A stretch of DNA of 64,000 bases, taken from Hortaea werneckii. Taxonomy: Eukaryota > Ascomycota > Dothideomycetes > Mycosphaerellales > Teratosphaeriaceae. The translations under genes were made by a program, and so were the position numbers. Numbering within the stretch: the first letter of the stretch is position 1; every line of letters begins with the position of its first letter. Location of the stretch: assembly GCA_037044905.1 (NCBI GenBank), contig JBAOKB010000061.1, forward strand, positions 806,001 through 870,000, read 5' to 3'. Shown here piece after piece: positions 54,400-64,000 of this stretch. The notes below the pieces were generated by a model that was not told the origin of the DNA, made no database searches, and saw only the letters and a program-made list of their open reading frames with translations.

Positions 54400-56366
54400 T
54401 TACTGCCCCTCAACCTTCACCTTCAGCGCAGCAACCTCCTTAGTCAAACTCTCGATCTGCTGGCCCTGGGACTGAATCATGCCTTTAATCTCCGACAAGA
54501 CATCTTTCAGTCCGCCTGTTGCCGCTGCGGCTCCTGTCCCTACTCCTCCTGCCGCTGCCGGACTCGACTGAGCCGGGGGTACAGGCGATGACGCCCCAGA
54601 CGAGGAAGGAGGTTGTGGCGCAGCATCGTTACCAGACGGCTTCCGTACTTCCTCCACTTTCCTTGCTTCCGAACTGGAAGTCGGCGGGGGAGAGTGTCTG
54701 GCCACTTCCGCCGTCTTCTCGTCGCTCGCGCCCATCTTCACCTCCTGGCGTGCGGCTTGCGCCGCTACGGGTCTTTGGGCGGGCTTTTGGATCTCGTCGA
54801 AGGAGCTTGGTTCGGAGTTTGCTGCGTTGCGGCGCTCTTCGTCGTCGGATTCGTCATCCTTGTCGGCGAATTTCGACGCCATGTTCGCCATCGATTGCTT
54901 GTTATCCTCCATCTTCGGCTTCTCGGCCGGGATCGCGGTCTTGGGTGTTCCGGGTTGGGAAGATGACGGGGTTGGTTGCTGAGGCTCGGATTTGGTGGCC
55001 GGGGAGGGCGCGGCACCGCCGATGGGTGGCGCGACGCGGGCGGGTGCGGGCGCGGGGGTGTCTTCCGGCGCATACTCTTGCGGGTTCTCGTTGCCTTCGT
55101 AGAGGTCTCCCATGGAGATCCGTGGTGGGGAGGCGGTCTTGCCTTGTAGCCACTCGCCGCTGGACATGGCGGGCTTGAGTCCTACGGCCGGCGGGAAAAT
55201 GTCGTCCTGGAAGGTTTCCGCCCGGCGCGGTACGATGAAGGAGATGGGTTCGATGATGGTGTCGTTGATTGTCTTGTAGGCGCGCATGATTTCGTTCTCG
55301 TGCGTGTTTACGCCGCGCTTGGGCATGAAGGCCATGCCGCGTTGCGGCTCTGGAGACTTGTACTCGGACAGCGGCTCGAATTTGTCGTTCTCGTACTCGT
55401 AGTACCGGATGTTGCCGTCGCCTTTGCCGGCGATGTAGAGCATGTTGCTGCCGTCATCCCAGAACGGCATGCCGATTCCGGAGCTGGAGTCCAACAAGGT
55501 GAAGTCGCCTCCAATCGGCTTGCTGGGGTTGCGCACATCCCATAGACCAAGCTGCCGTTCGCTCATACGTGAGAAACCTGTGGTGATGACCCGGTCCTTG
55601 TCGCCCATCCAGACAGTCCGGCTGTTCTTGGCTCCAGTGTGGCCTTGGACTTCATGCGCTGGCTTCTCCTGTCGTACATCCCAAAAGCGCAGCTTCTTGT
55701 CACGCGACGTTGTTGTGAGCATGCTTCCGTTGCCACTCCATGACATGGACTGGACCATATCGTTGTGCTTCAAGGTCAACTTCGGCTTGCCATCTTCGAG
55801 ATCCCAAAGCTTGACAGTGAAGTCTCCCGAGTTCGAAGCGAGGACATTCTCGGCCGCCGGGTTGAACATGACATGGCCGACCTTCCTCGCATGGCCGCTC
55901 AGCTTCCCGACAGGCTTCACGTCGGCAGGCTCATCGGCATCGGTGCGCAGGGTGAAGTTCTCGGGCACCTTCCAGAGGAAGATCTTGCCATCGTCCGAGC
56001 CGGAAGCGATAATGTCGTCGTCGAAGGGGTTCCAATCGATGTCCAGCACCGCCGCGGTATGGCCACGGAACAGCGGCACAATCTCCGGCAGCTTGCCCTT
56101 CTCTTCCAGCGGTACGACGGCGAATGCGCCGCCGCCTGAGGCCTCCCAGTTAAAGGCCAGGTACTTGGGGTTGACCTTGACGAGGTTGGTGTCCCATGCG
56201 TTCTTGCTGACTCTTACGTTGTCGTAGCATTGTTCCCGTCGCGGAGGCTTGCCGAAGACATGTCCTAGGAGCACGTGGTTAACCGGAATGAACGCTTTCT
56301 TGCCGGGGGATGAGTGTCCAGGTGTCCCTTACGATACTTGGAGGCTCTCACGAAGCGTCCGGACAT
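54400..56366 (-). CDS. CRN1: Coronin
   Basis: Two exons (minus): 56366-56333 and 56264-54400; a 68-nt intron; 632 residues. The 34-nt first exon encodes MSGRFVRASKY, and the join gives SKYRHVFGKPPRR, the invariant coronin start. WD repeats follow over ~1-390 (GHTAAVLDIDWNPFDDDIIASGSDDG, GHARKVGHVMFNP, VKLWDLEDG). Then a coronin-specific block (ISFIVPRRAETFQDDIFPP), a ~180-residue Pro/Ser-rich linker, and a C-terminal coiled coil (IKGMIQSQGQQIESLTKEVAAL) for oligomerisation. Coronin binds F-actin and regulates Arp2/3 at endocytic patches (family knowledge). Upstream in-frame codons in the intron should not be used as the start. Divergent from the fucosidase. Confidence 0.95.
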
Positions 56367-57409
56367 GATGAGGAGGTAGTGGCGGTGGAGAGGGGTATGA
56401 TAGCGGTGGGGGTAGCGGTGCGCGGGGTGTCAGGTCAAGGCAGGCGTTGGTGTTATTTGGTCAATATTATACGAGGAGGGTCACATGCAAGGATGGATGG
56501 AGATTGGAGATTGGCTTTGGGTGTCTGGGGTGGCAGCAACGGGAGCCAAGGGAGCCTCAGTCCACGCCACGCTCGGCCACGGGAGGGAGGGAGGGAGTGA
56601 CGGGAGCAACCAGCTGGCGTGGACTCGGATCCGGACCCGAACTCGGAGCCACGGCAATGGAGACGAAACCAGGGTCCAGCTGTACGGCTGTCTCGGGGTG
56701 TAGGAGGTATGATAGGGCTGAAACGGAAACGGCAGCAGAAGTCCATGGCCATGATTGGCCGAATAATCTCCCCCGAGACGGGCGTACCCGCCGTCTATCT
56801 GGCAGCGCAATCTCCATTCTTGCAACTGGTTGCTTGCGTGAATGGGAAGACATCGCACGTCTTGTTCTCGAGGCCCAGAACAATACCATGGGACTCGAGA
56901 GATCGATGTTCGGCGTAAACAGATCCCGTCAGACTTCATTCCTGACCGTGCGTATCGCTCGGGGCCGGGTGATATGATTGGCTCTTTGGACGCCATTCTA
57001 ACGCAGATACTATTCTGTCTCTACCATCTGGCAGTCGGCGGCAGCTCCCATGTTACAACAGCGACCGATGAAGATCAGCTATATACGCGGGATACGCATC
57101 AGTCTCTGCGAGATGGTCTCTTACAGTTGCGACTTATTGACCTTTCCGCTACCCGAGTGGACATCCTCTGGCGATCGTCCCGGCAATGTTACGCCTCTCC
57201 ACTTGTAACTGCGGGGTTTACCTTTTATCTCTTTCTGCCGGCCACGACTCGGCCACGAGCGGGCAACGTCTTCCACCACCCTGCAATGTGACCATGCTGA
57301 ATTATACGAGCTTCTATAAACTCAGCTCCTCTACCGTCTGATCTTCCTGGACCACGCAGGTACAAGTATGAGTCTTGATCTTCTCCTTTCTCCGACCTAA
57401 GCACACATC
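56367..57409. other. Divergent gap between coronin and the GH29 gene
   Basis: 1.04 kb of normal complexity; overlapping open frames at 56447-57291 show no motif and are not called. Contains both promoters. Confidence 0.45.
57313..57323 (+). promoter_or_regulatory. Putative TATA box of the GH29 gene
   Basis: TTCTATAAACT lies about 90 nt upstream of the start codon at 57410, a usual position for a regulated fungal gene. Confidence 0.45.
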
Positions 57410-59992
57410 ATGCTTCCGTCTATCTCTCTTCTTTGCGGCCTTCTAGGCTCTGCCCTCGCCCAAGGCGGACTAGTCATCAACCCCAGAAATGCAGACGATG
57501 GCTCCAGTCAAATGGCCTCCGTACCTATTGACCTATCATCAATGAGGAACAATCGAGCCTTTGCTATGTCACCAGGGGATGCCAACTTCGACGGAATCCA
57601 TTCAGGTTATCCTGCTCAGTACTTGCCGGATGCGAACCTCACATACTCTGGAGTCAAATATGACTTCCCACAGTATCAACCAAATGGCAGTGACAATGTC
57701 CTAGCTCAAGGCCAGACCATCACACCACCCAAAGGAAGATATTTCAGCATCCATATGCTTGCAGCGGCAGAGTCGGCTGTGGCTACCGGCTATGTCAATG
57801 CCACTTACGCCGACAACAGTACCACCAGCGGACCTTTGCTTGTTGATCCTTTCTGGAGCTGGCCCTATCCATATGGTGGCGATATCATCTTCCCTTACTA
57901 CTTGACTAACACTAGTGTCGACTACAATCGATCCATGATCTACCAGACCATCAACTGGTTGGACTCTACCAAGGAACTTGTCAGCTTGCAGCTACCCAAT
58001 GTTTCCACTGGCGCCGCAACAGGTCCAGGAGGCGCTGCAGAAGAAACCAGACTGCATATCTTTGCCGTGACGATGGTTCCTGCTTCCGGGACTGGTGTGC
58101 AGCTTGAAGTGCAATTTGCTCGCTCGACGCAGATGTGGATGGAAGGGACCAACAAGACTCAGATCATGGAAGTGACTGTCAACAATGTAGGCGATGACTG
58201 GGTCTTGTCGAATCACAGCGTCAAAGTATCTGTTGCTGCTCCTGGTGTAAAGACTGTCTCGCCTGCTGTCATCAACCGCCTCCGTCCAGGCGATCGAGCC
58301 ATCCTTCAGTTGGGGGTTGTCAATGCCAATGGGACTTCGGCTGGAACGACCGGACCGGCGACTGTCCACATCTCCAGTACTGGCAACAGCGTGCAAAGCT
58401 CTCCATACACCTTCAACGCCACTTACGGCATTGCATCGTACTTCCCTGACTACCACAGCATCTATACTCACGAATCTCCACCTTGGTATAACGCCGCCAA
58501 ATACGGCATCTTCATCCACTGGGGTCCCTACTCCGTCCCCGGCTGGGGCATTTCAGGCGAGAACGAGTCGTACGCAGAATGGTACTGGTGGAGCATGAAC
58601 CAAGGGCCCGGCCAATCCGACGGGACCTACGAATACAACCTGGAAACCTACGGCCCAGACCACGTCTACGACGACTTCTTCCCCAACTTCACCGCCAGCG
58701 CCTTCGACCCTAAGGAATGGGTCGACCTCTTCGCCGACGCCGGCGCCCAATACTTCGTCCAAGTCACCAAACACCACGACGGCTACGCCCTCTTCGACCT
58801 GCCCCCCCACATCACCACCCGCACCAGCGTCGCCCAACCCCCTCACCGCAACCTCCTGCACGAACTCTTCTCCGCCGCGGCAAAATATCACCCCACCCTC
58901 CACCGCGCCACCTACTTCTCCCTCCCCGAATGGTTCCACCCGGACTACCGCCCCTACGGCTTCGGCTCCTGGCCCGGCGGCAACGCCACAAATCCCTACA
59001 CCAACCAAACCCTCCCCTATACCGGCTACGTGCCCCTGGACGACTACGTCTCCGACCTCATCTTACCCGAAATGCTCACCCTCGCGGCCATGGGCACCGA
59101 GATAATGTGGTGCGACATCGGCGGACCTAACTTAACCGCCGAGTTCGCTGCGGAGTACTACAACACCGCCGCCCTTCAGGGCAAACAGGTCCTGATGGAC
59201 AACCGCTGCGGGTTACCAGGCGACTTCGATACACCGGAGTACGCGTCCTACGACGCCGTGCAGCTGAGAAAGTGGGAGAGTAATCTAGGCATGGACCCCT
59301 ATTCGTACGGTTTCAACCGCGCGACACCCCTGGCTTCTTACCTCGATCCCCAAGGGATCGTAAGTAGTTTAGTCGATATTGTTTCCAAAAACGGGAATTT
59401 CTTGCTCGATATCGGACCGAAAGCTGATGGGTCGATTCTGGATATCGAGAAGAGGAATCTGCGCGCTGCGGGACAGTGGATTCAGTCTCATGGTCAGGCG
59501 GTTTTTGGGACGGATTATTGGTTTTTGACGCCCTCGGAGGGGGAGAGTGTCAGGTTTACGAAGAATCAGGATGCGTTTTTTATTTTGAGTTTGCTGCCGC
59601 CTAATGGGTCGTTGGTTATTGAGTCCCCTGTCCCGTATGTGGAAGGGGACCAGGTGGTCGTGGTAGGTGGGGAGATGGATGGGGTTGTGGTTCCGACTCG
59701 GTTGGTGGAGAAGAGTCCCGGGAGTAGTGAGAGGAAATTGGAGATTACCGTCTCGGAAGAGGTTAGGGATGCGGATCGGTATTGTTGGGTTTTTAAGATT
59801 CCGTATGGAGGTGGTGCTGCGAATCAGACGGCGGGGGTTGGAGGTGGGAATTCGACGACGGGTGGGTTTGGGACGCCTAGTCAGCCGGCTGCGCAGGCCA
59901 ACGGTGCTGCGTCCAAGGGGGTTGGAAGCGCCGAACGATGGTGTTGGGTTGTTCCAATGGTCGTGGCAATCATCTCGGCTTTGGTGCTGTAA
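57410..59992 (+). CDS. Secreted GH29 alpha-L-fucosidase, probably GPI-anchored
   Basis: Single exon, 860 residues. A signal peptide is at 1-~18 (SISLLCGLLGSALA). Residues ~20-350 form an extra N-terminal region with many N-X-S/T sites. The GH29 domain starts near 360: WYNAAKYGIFIHWGPYSVPGW, YAEWYWW, FVQVTKHHDGYALFD, and EIMWCDIGGPN with the likely nucleophile Asp569; GNFLLDIGPKADG closes it. A Gly/Thr-rich stretch leads to a hydrophobic end (WVVPMVVAIISALVL) with no basic tail, a typical GPI signal. The enzyme would release alpha-L-fucose from glycans outside the cell. Typical GH29 proteins are ~450-550 residues, so the N-terminal part is an addition. Substrate specificity is unknown. Confidence 0.88.
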   Translation: MLPSISLLCGLLGSALAQGGLVINPRNADDGSSQMASVPIDLSSMRNNRAFAMSPGDANFDGIHSGYPAQYLPDANLTYSGVKYDFPQYQPNGSDNVLAQGQTITPPKGRYFSIHMLAAAESAVATGYVNATYADNSTTSGPLLVDPFWSWPYPYGGDIIFPYYLTNTSVDYNRSMIYQTINWLDSTKELVSLQLPNVSTGAATGPGGAAEETRLHIFAVTMVPASGTGVQLEVQFARSTQMWMEGTNKTQIMEVTVNNVGDDWVLSNHSVKVSVAAPGVKTVSPAVINRLRPGDRAILQLGVVNANGTSAGTTGPATVHISSTGNSVQSSPYTFNATYGIASYFPDYHSIYTHESPPWYNAAKYGIFIHWGPYSVPGWGISGENESYAEWYWWSMNQGPGQSDGTYEYNLETYGPDHVYDDFFPNFTASAFDPKEWVDLFADAGAQYFVQVTKHHDGYALFDLPPHITTRTSVAQPPHRNLLHELFSAAAKYHPTLHRATYFSLPEWFHPDYRPYGFGSWPGGNATNPYTNQTLPYTGYVPLDDYVSDLILPEMLTLAAMGTEIMWCDIGGPNLTAEFAAEYYNTAALQGKQVLMDNRCGLPGDFDTPEYASYDAVQLRKWESNLGMDPYSYGFNRATPLASYLDPQGIVSSLVDIVSKNGNFLLDIGPKADGSILDIEKRNLRAAGQWIQSHGQAVFGTDYWFLTPSEGESVRFTKNQDAFFILSLLPPNGSLVIESPVPYVEGDQVVVVGGEMDGVVVPTRLVEKSPGSSERKLEITVSEEVRDADRYCWVFKIPYGGGAANQTAGVGGGNSTTGGFGTPSQPAAQANGAASKGVGSAERWCWVVPMVVAIISALVL

Positions 59993-60184
59993 GAGCATAG
60001 CTAAATCGACTCGAAATTGACCGATGGCTAAAAAAGAAGAGGTGGGGAGCGCAAGGGAGAACGGGCCCCTGCTTTAAGCCTAGCGACGATACAGTAAAGC
60101 TACATTAGCTCTATCCGAAACTACCTATAAGCCTCTCCCCGCAGAGTCACGGACATATGTACTATGTTTCGACATCTTAGTAGA

Positions 60185-60203
60185 GCCTCTACTTAGTAGA
60201 GGC
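60185..60203. terminator. Perfect 8-bp hairpin downstream of the GH29 gene
   Basis: GCCTCTAC, a 3-nt TTA loop, then GTAGAGGC: a perfect inverted repeat about 195 nt past the stop codon. A role in 3'-end formation or RNA stability is possible but unproven. Confidence 0.35.
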
Positions 60204-60842
60204 CTATATTTATACCAATTTCTTACGACAGGAGAGGGTAATTTAAAACATAAAGGAGAAGAGAGAGAATAGGAAAGAAGAGAGAGAGAGAATAGGAAAG
60301 AGGAGAGGAGGCAAATTTCGATGTAAGTTAGTTGAAAAAAAAAAAAGCAAAAAAAAGCGAAAAAGCAAAAGGAAGAGCAAAAGAAAAGCAGAAAAAATAA
60401 CCCCCCTACCAAAAAAAAAGAAAAGAAAAGAAAACAGAAAAAGAGAGGCAAGGGCTAGGTAAAGAAAAGAAAAACCGACTTTATTCATTGTCTATACTTC
60501 TATAAAAGCAGAAACTTCATCACTTTGTCCTTGAAAAGTAGTTGTCGCCCCCCGCCTAGTGTTAGGGAAAAGGGAGGCGGTGGCGTGCGTAGGAAGGAGA
60601 GAAAAGTCGCGAAAAAAAAAAAAAAAAAAAAAAACAACAACAACAACAACATAAATCAAGAAAAGATGAAAGAGCAAGGCTTATATGCCAACGGCTTTTC
60701 ACTTTTTTTTTTTTTTTTTTTTTCGTTTGTCAAGAGAGAGGGGAAAAAAAAAAAACAAAAAAAATATGACAACAACAACAACAACAGAATTTTCAAAAAC
60801 AATAATAAATGCATCATGTCACTTTCTAAGAGTCTAGTAATT

Positions 60843-60871
<29 letters not shown>
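60843..60871 (+). repeat. 29-C homopolymer
   Basis: Twenty-nine consecutive C (G on the minus strand), about 210 nt downstream of the CTP synthase stop codon. Confidence 0.85.
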
Positions 60872-60873
<2 letters not shown>

Positions 60874-61078
60874 CCCCCTTCCCAACCCCCGTTTTGCTTT
60901 CTTTCCCATTTTTTTTCCCTCCTCCTTTTAAAACGAAAAACCCTTGCATCCCCGGGGACTTCCTCCCCTTTTCTCGACAGGAAAACAAATAGCTCTCCAT
61001 CTCACTTTCCCCCTCCCCCCGCATCCTTGCATCCTTGCATCCTTCATATCCTCTCCCCCCTTTCCACCGCATCAAAAT

Positions 61079-63110
61079 CTAAAAAACCGCATCCCCGCCC
61101 TCACTCCCCACCAGTCCCTCCCTCTTCAACCCACTCAACTCCTGATACACCTCCGCCCCCTTCCCGCCCCCGGACAGCCCGGGCACGACCCCATTCTCGC
61201 CGCTCGTAATCTCACTCAGCATCCCCGCCGCGGCGGCAATAAACCCCAGATAAGGTTTCGACGGGTGCAGCACCCGCGACAGGTACTCGGGATGGAATTG
61301 TACGCCGACGTACCAGGGATGGTTCTGCAGCTCGATGACTTCCTGCCGGACCCCCGTTTCGTCTTTGCCGATGAAAGTCAGGCCTTGCTGTTCGAGGGAG
61401 GGGATGTAGGCCGGGTTGACTTCGTAGCGGTGGCGGTGGCGTTCGTTGATGGAGGAAGTGTTGAGGCCGTACAGCGCGCGGAGTTTGCTCCATTCGCTGC
61501 CTTCTTGCCAGTAGGTCGGGCGGAGCCCGAGACGCATGGTTCCGCCTAGTTGGCCGGGGTGGTGTTCTGGCATGCTGACGATCAGGCGGTCTTCGTCTGT
61601 TGCGTTGAATTCGTAGGAGGAGGCTTGCGGGAGCGGGATGTTGCACACGCTGCGCGCGAATTCGATCACGGCGATTTGCATCCCGAGGCAGATGCCTAGG
61701 TATGGGGTGCGATGTTCGCGGGCCCATTTGGCGGCCGCGATCATGCCTTCGGTCCCGCGGCTGCCGAATCCGCCGGGGATGAGGATGCCCTTGGCGGTGC
61801 AGACGTCGTGCCATGCGCGGTGGAACTTGGCGGGGTCTGTGTGGTTCGCCGAGGGTTCGAGGTGTTCGGCGTCGACGTATCGGATTACTAGTTTCTTCCT
61901 GCATCGCATGGCTGCATGCTCGAGCGATTTGATGACGGATAGGTATGAGTCGGGCTGATCGAGGTATTTTCCTACCAGCACGATCTCGATGTTCTCGTGG
62001 AGGTTCTGGAGACCGAGAGTAAGAGTCTTCCAGGTCTCCCAGATGTTCGACCCCTTCTTTTTCAAGACAGGGTTGATGTTCATGTGCGGTTCTTCCAGCT
62101 GCAGGGCACTCCGCATCAGGGTATCTAATCTCTGTTCGTGCAGCAGAATCGGAACCTGGTACGTAGATGGCATGTCACGCACCGCCAGGACCTGTTCGGA
62201 CCGGACCTGACAGAAGCGTGCGATCTTGTCGATGACGCCCTCTTCCAAGGGCTTCTCACAGCGACAGGCGATCAGATCAGGAATCAAACCCGCACTTCGG
62301 ACGCCCTTGATGGCCATCTGGGTGGGTTTGGTCTTCTGCTCGCCATGGACGACGGGGACGTAGGAGACGTGGATCTGCATGAAGTCCTCCCTTCGGCAAT
62401 TGCGTCGCAGCTCAGTCAAAGCCTCGACGAAAGGCATACCCTCAATATCTCCGATGGTACCCCCCAGCTCGATAATACAGACATCGGGCTCTTCGCCAGT
62501 GTCGTCGACGGGAATGCGAGCGACCCTGTTGATCCAGTCCTCAATAGCTCCCGTCACATGGGGAACGACCTGGACCGTCTTGCCGAGGTACTTGCCTTCT
62601 CTCTCGGCCTCGATGACCTTGCTGAAGATCTTGCCCAGGGTGATGTTGTTCTCGCGGGTGAGGGTGATATTCAGGTAGCGCTCGTAGTTGCCCAGGTCCA
62701 GATCCACCTCGCCGCCGTCATCCAGGACGTAAACTTCGCCGTGCTCACGCGGGTTCATGGTGCCGGCATCGACGTTGATGTAGGGGTCGATCTTGATCGA
62801 GGAGACCTTGAGCCCCATGGTCTTGAGGAGCAGACCGGCGGAGGAGGCGATGATGCCCTTCCCTGTAGCGGCACGGCATGATTAGTATGGCCTATCGTGT
62901 GCCCAATGGCTGATTGCATGGGTGCGGAGGCGGTCGGAGGAGAGTCGAGAGAGGGAGGTATAAGTGGTGGAAGTCGTAGTGGTTTTACTCACCCACGCCG
63001 GAGATGACACCTGCAGAATGGAATGTTAGCATATGATCTTGACTGTCGTTGCATACTGAACGATGTTGTAGTGATTGATACTGACCTCCCGATACCAGGA
63101 CGTACTTCAT
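61079..63110 (-). CDS. URA7: CTP synthase
   Basis: Three exons (minus): 63110-63086, 63010-62993 and 62862-61079; introns are 75 and 130 nt; 608 residues. Exon 2 has only 18 nt. The joins restore MKYVLVSGGVISGVGKGII, the invariant ATP-binding N-terminus; starting at the internal Met (residue 30) would lose it. The synthetase domain shows DPYINVDAGTMNP and EHGEVYVLDDGGE. The glutaminase domain has GICLGMQ (Cys406) and FHPEY (His538, Glu540). It makes CTP from UTP with ATP and glutamine, in the cytosol, and is known to form filaments. Length fits fungal Ura7/Ura8. Divergent from an aldo-keto reductase. Very secure call. Confidence 0.97.
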
Positions 63111-63621
63111 GTTGCCTAGCTGTTTGAAATAGGTAGTTGTACACCTTTCGGCGGCCCAAATCACCCTATGGATCGGGGAAGAAGAGAAAGCAACAATTTC
63201 GGCCTCGACCAACGCGTTTTTGCAAAGAAAGCTCGCGTCCTCTGCGCGCGCTAGTCTCCCCGCAATTTACTCGATCCGGCAGGTCAGGTGAGCAAGGCTG
63301 ATTAGTAATCTGTCTCGGATCGGCGACTCGAGGTCAATGAATGTTTGCATGAAGATTCGAGTGAATATTGATTGGAGATCTGCCTTCGGACCCCACTCCC
63401 ACGAAGACCGAGCGGCCGATGGTCCATCAACGTCAGCAATGGAATCGAGCGCCGTTTCAATGCATGTGCGGGGGAATGGGATAAATCCATCCATCAATAA
63501 TTGACGATCCTGTCGTCATTCCAACATAACCCCCGGTATCATGTATCTGGACATCAGGTAGGTTCATCTCTCGACAATTCTCTCCCTTCTCCTCTCTTTC
63601 TTTATCAACCGTGCAATCCAG
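63111..63621. promoter_or_regulatory. Divergent intergenic region between CTP synthase and the aldo-keto reductase
   Basis: 511 bp between the two start codons. A pyrimidine leader (TTCTCTCCCTTCTCCTCTCTTTC) sits at 63579-63601 before the reductase start. No TATA box identified. Confidence 0.4.
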
Positions 63622-63953
63622 ATGCATCCTCTCACCAAATTGCTGCCATTGGCAGCTCTCGCACTCACTCACCAACCCGAAGCTCAACTCCCTCTCACCC
63701 CCAACTCCGACCTCCCAGGCCAAGCGCTTACCCTCGATACCATCCCGCTGCTCGGCTACGGCACATGGAATCTCAAGGCAGACAATGTCTCCGACGCCGT
63801 CTCGCTCGCCATCCAGACCGGCTATCGACACATTGACGCCGCCGCCGTGTACGGCAACGAGAAGGATGTCGGCATCGGCATTGCAGATGGATTGGCCAAG
63901 ACTGGGTTGAAGCGGGAAGACCTCTGGATCACGAGCAAGCTATGGAACGACCA
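63622..63953 (+). CDS. Aldo-keto reductase, first exon (3' partial), with a signal-peptide-like start
   Basis: Exon 1 is 63622-63953; the frame then meets a donor (GTAAGC) that splits a codon after W-N-D, and the rest lies beyond the window. Only ~110 residues are visible. After a hydrophobic N-terminus (LTKLLPLAALALTHQPEAQ) come the AKR motifs LLGYGTWNL, GYRHIDAAAVYGNE (catalytic Asp and Tyr) and REDLWITSKLWND (the segment leading to the catalytic Lys). AKRs reduce carbonyls with NADPH in a TIM barrel, usually in the cytosol, so the hydrophobic start is unusual. The unspliced reading ends at once at TAA (63955-63957). A later Met is not available before the barrel. Confidence 0.8.
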
Positions 63954-64000
63954 GTAAGCCCACCACTCTTCCAGATCCTACTCAACCCACCGTACTTACT

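Larger units (their letters stand above)
59993..61078. repeat. Convergent low-complexity gap (GH29 / CTP synthase)
   Basis: 1.09 kb: purine block with GAGAGAGAATAGGAAAGA repeated at 60260-60305, A-rich 60330-60440, poly(A) then (CAA)n at 60612-60650, T19 near 60704, poly(A) and (CAA)n again at 60746-60785, C29 at 60843-60871, and GCATCCTT three times at 61021-61044. No gene. Confidence 0.8.

Overview
This window is nuclear DNA of a filamentous ascomycete (Pezizomycotina; Dothideomycetes is my guess and is not proven). The evidence is short GT-AG introns (mostly 50-215 nt, often close to the start codon), single genes each with its own promoter, and typical fungal families: an HsbA surface-binding protein, Bud4, Set9/KMT5, Mrh4, Pik1, Ess1/Pin1 and a fungal USP34-like deubiquitinase. 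I found no tRNA, rRNA, CRISPR array or intact transposon. Splice sites were placed by hand and checked for reading-frame continuity and family motifs. Homology calls rest on recalled family motifs, not on a search.

Left part (1-27.2 kb). In order: the C-terminus of a Trm732/THADA-like protein (cut by the edge), a small NTF2/SnoaL-fold protein, a large secreted cell-surface glycoprotein on the minus strand, a 3.3-kb stretch without a recognisable gene, the divergent pair CTK3/ISY1, a DJ-1/Hsp31-like protein, an HsbA-like secreted protein, a four-exon MFS sugar porter, PIK1 (minus; its first exon is easily missed) and a 2,369-residue intronless USP-family deubiquitinase. Intergenic DNA here is of ordinary complexity.

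Right part (27.2-64 kb). In order: a four-exon carbonyl-reductase-like SDR, MRH4 (minus), a Bud4/anillin-like PH protein, an unrecognised 366-aa protein (minus), PIN1/ESS1 (minus) divergent from RPB9, mitochondrial uL14 (minus) divergent from SET9, a 632-aa Met/Gly-rich low-complexity protein, coronin (minus) divergent from a GH29 alpha-L-fucosidase, CTP synthase (minus) divergent from an aldo-keto reductase cut by the right edge. The four convergent gaps longer than 1 kb are filled with homopurine/homopyrimidine tracts, including uninterrupted runs of 49 G, 27 G and 29 C.

Themes. Several genes serve RNA polymerase II and mRNA processing: Ctk3 (CTD kinase subunit), Isy1 (spliceosome), Pin1 (CTD prolyl isomerase) and Rpb9 (Pol II subunit). 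Two divergent pairs join members of this set. The most unusual items are the 534-nt RPB9 intron that is open in frame for 128 codons with a paired-cysteine motif, the long G/C homopolymers between convergent genes, and the Met/Gly-rich protein.
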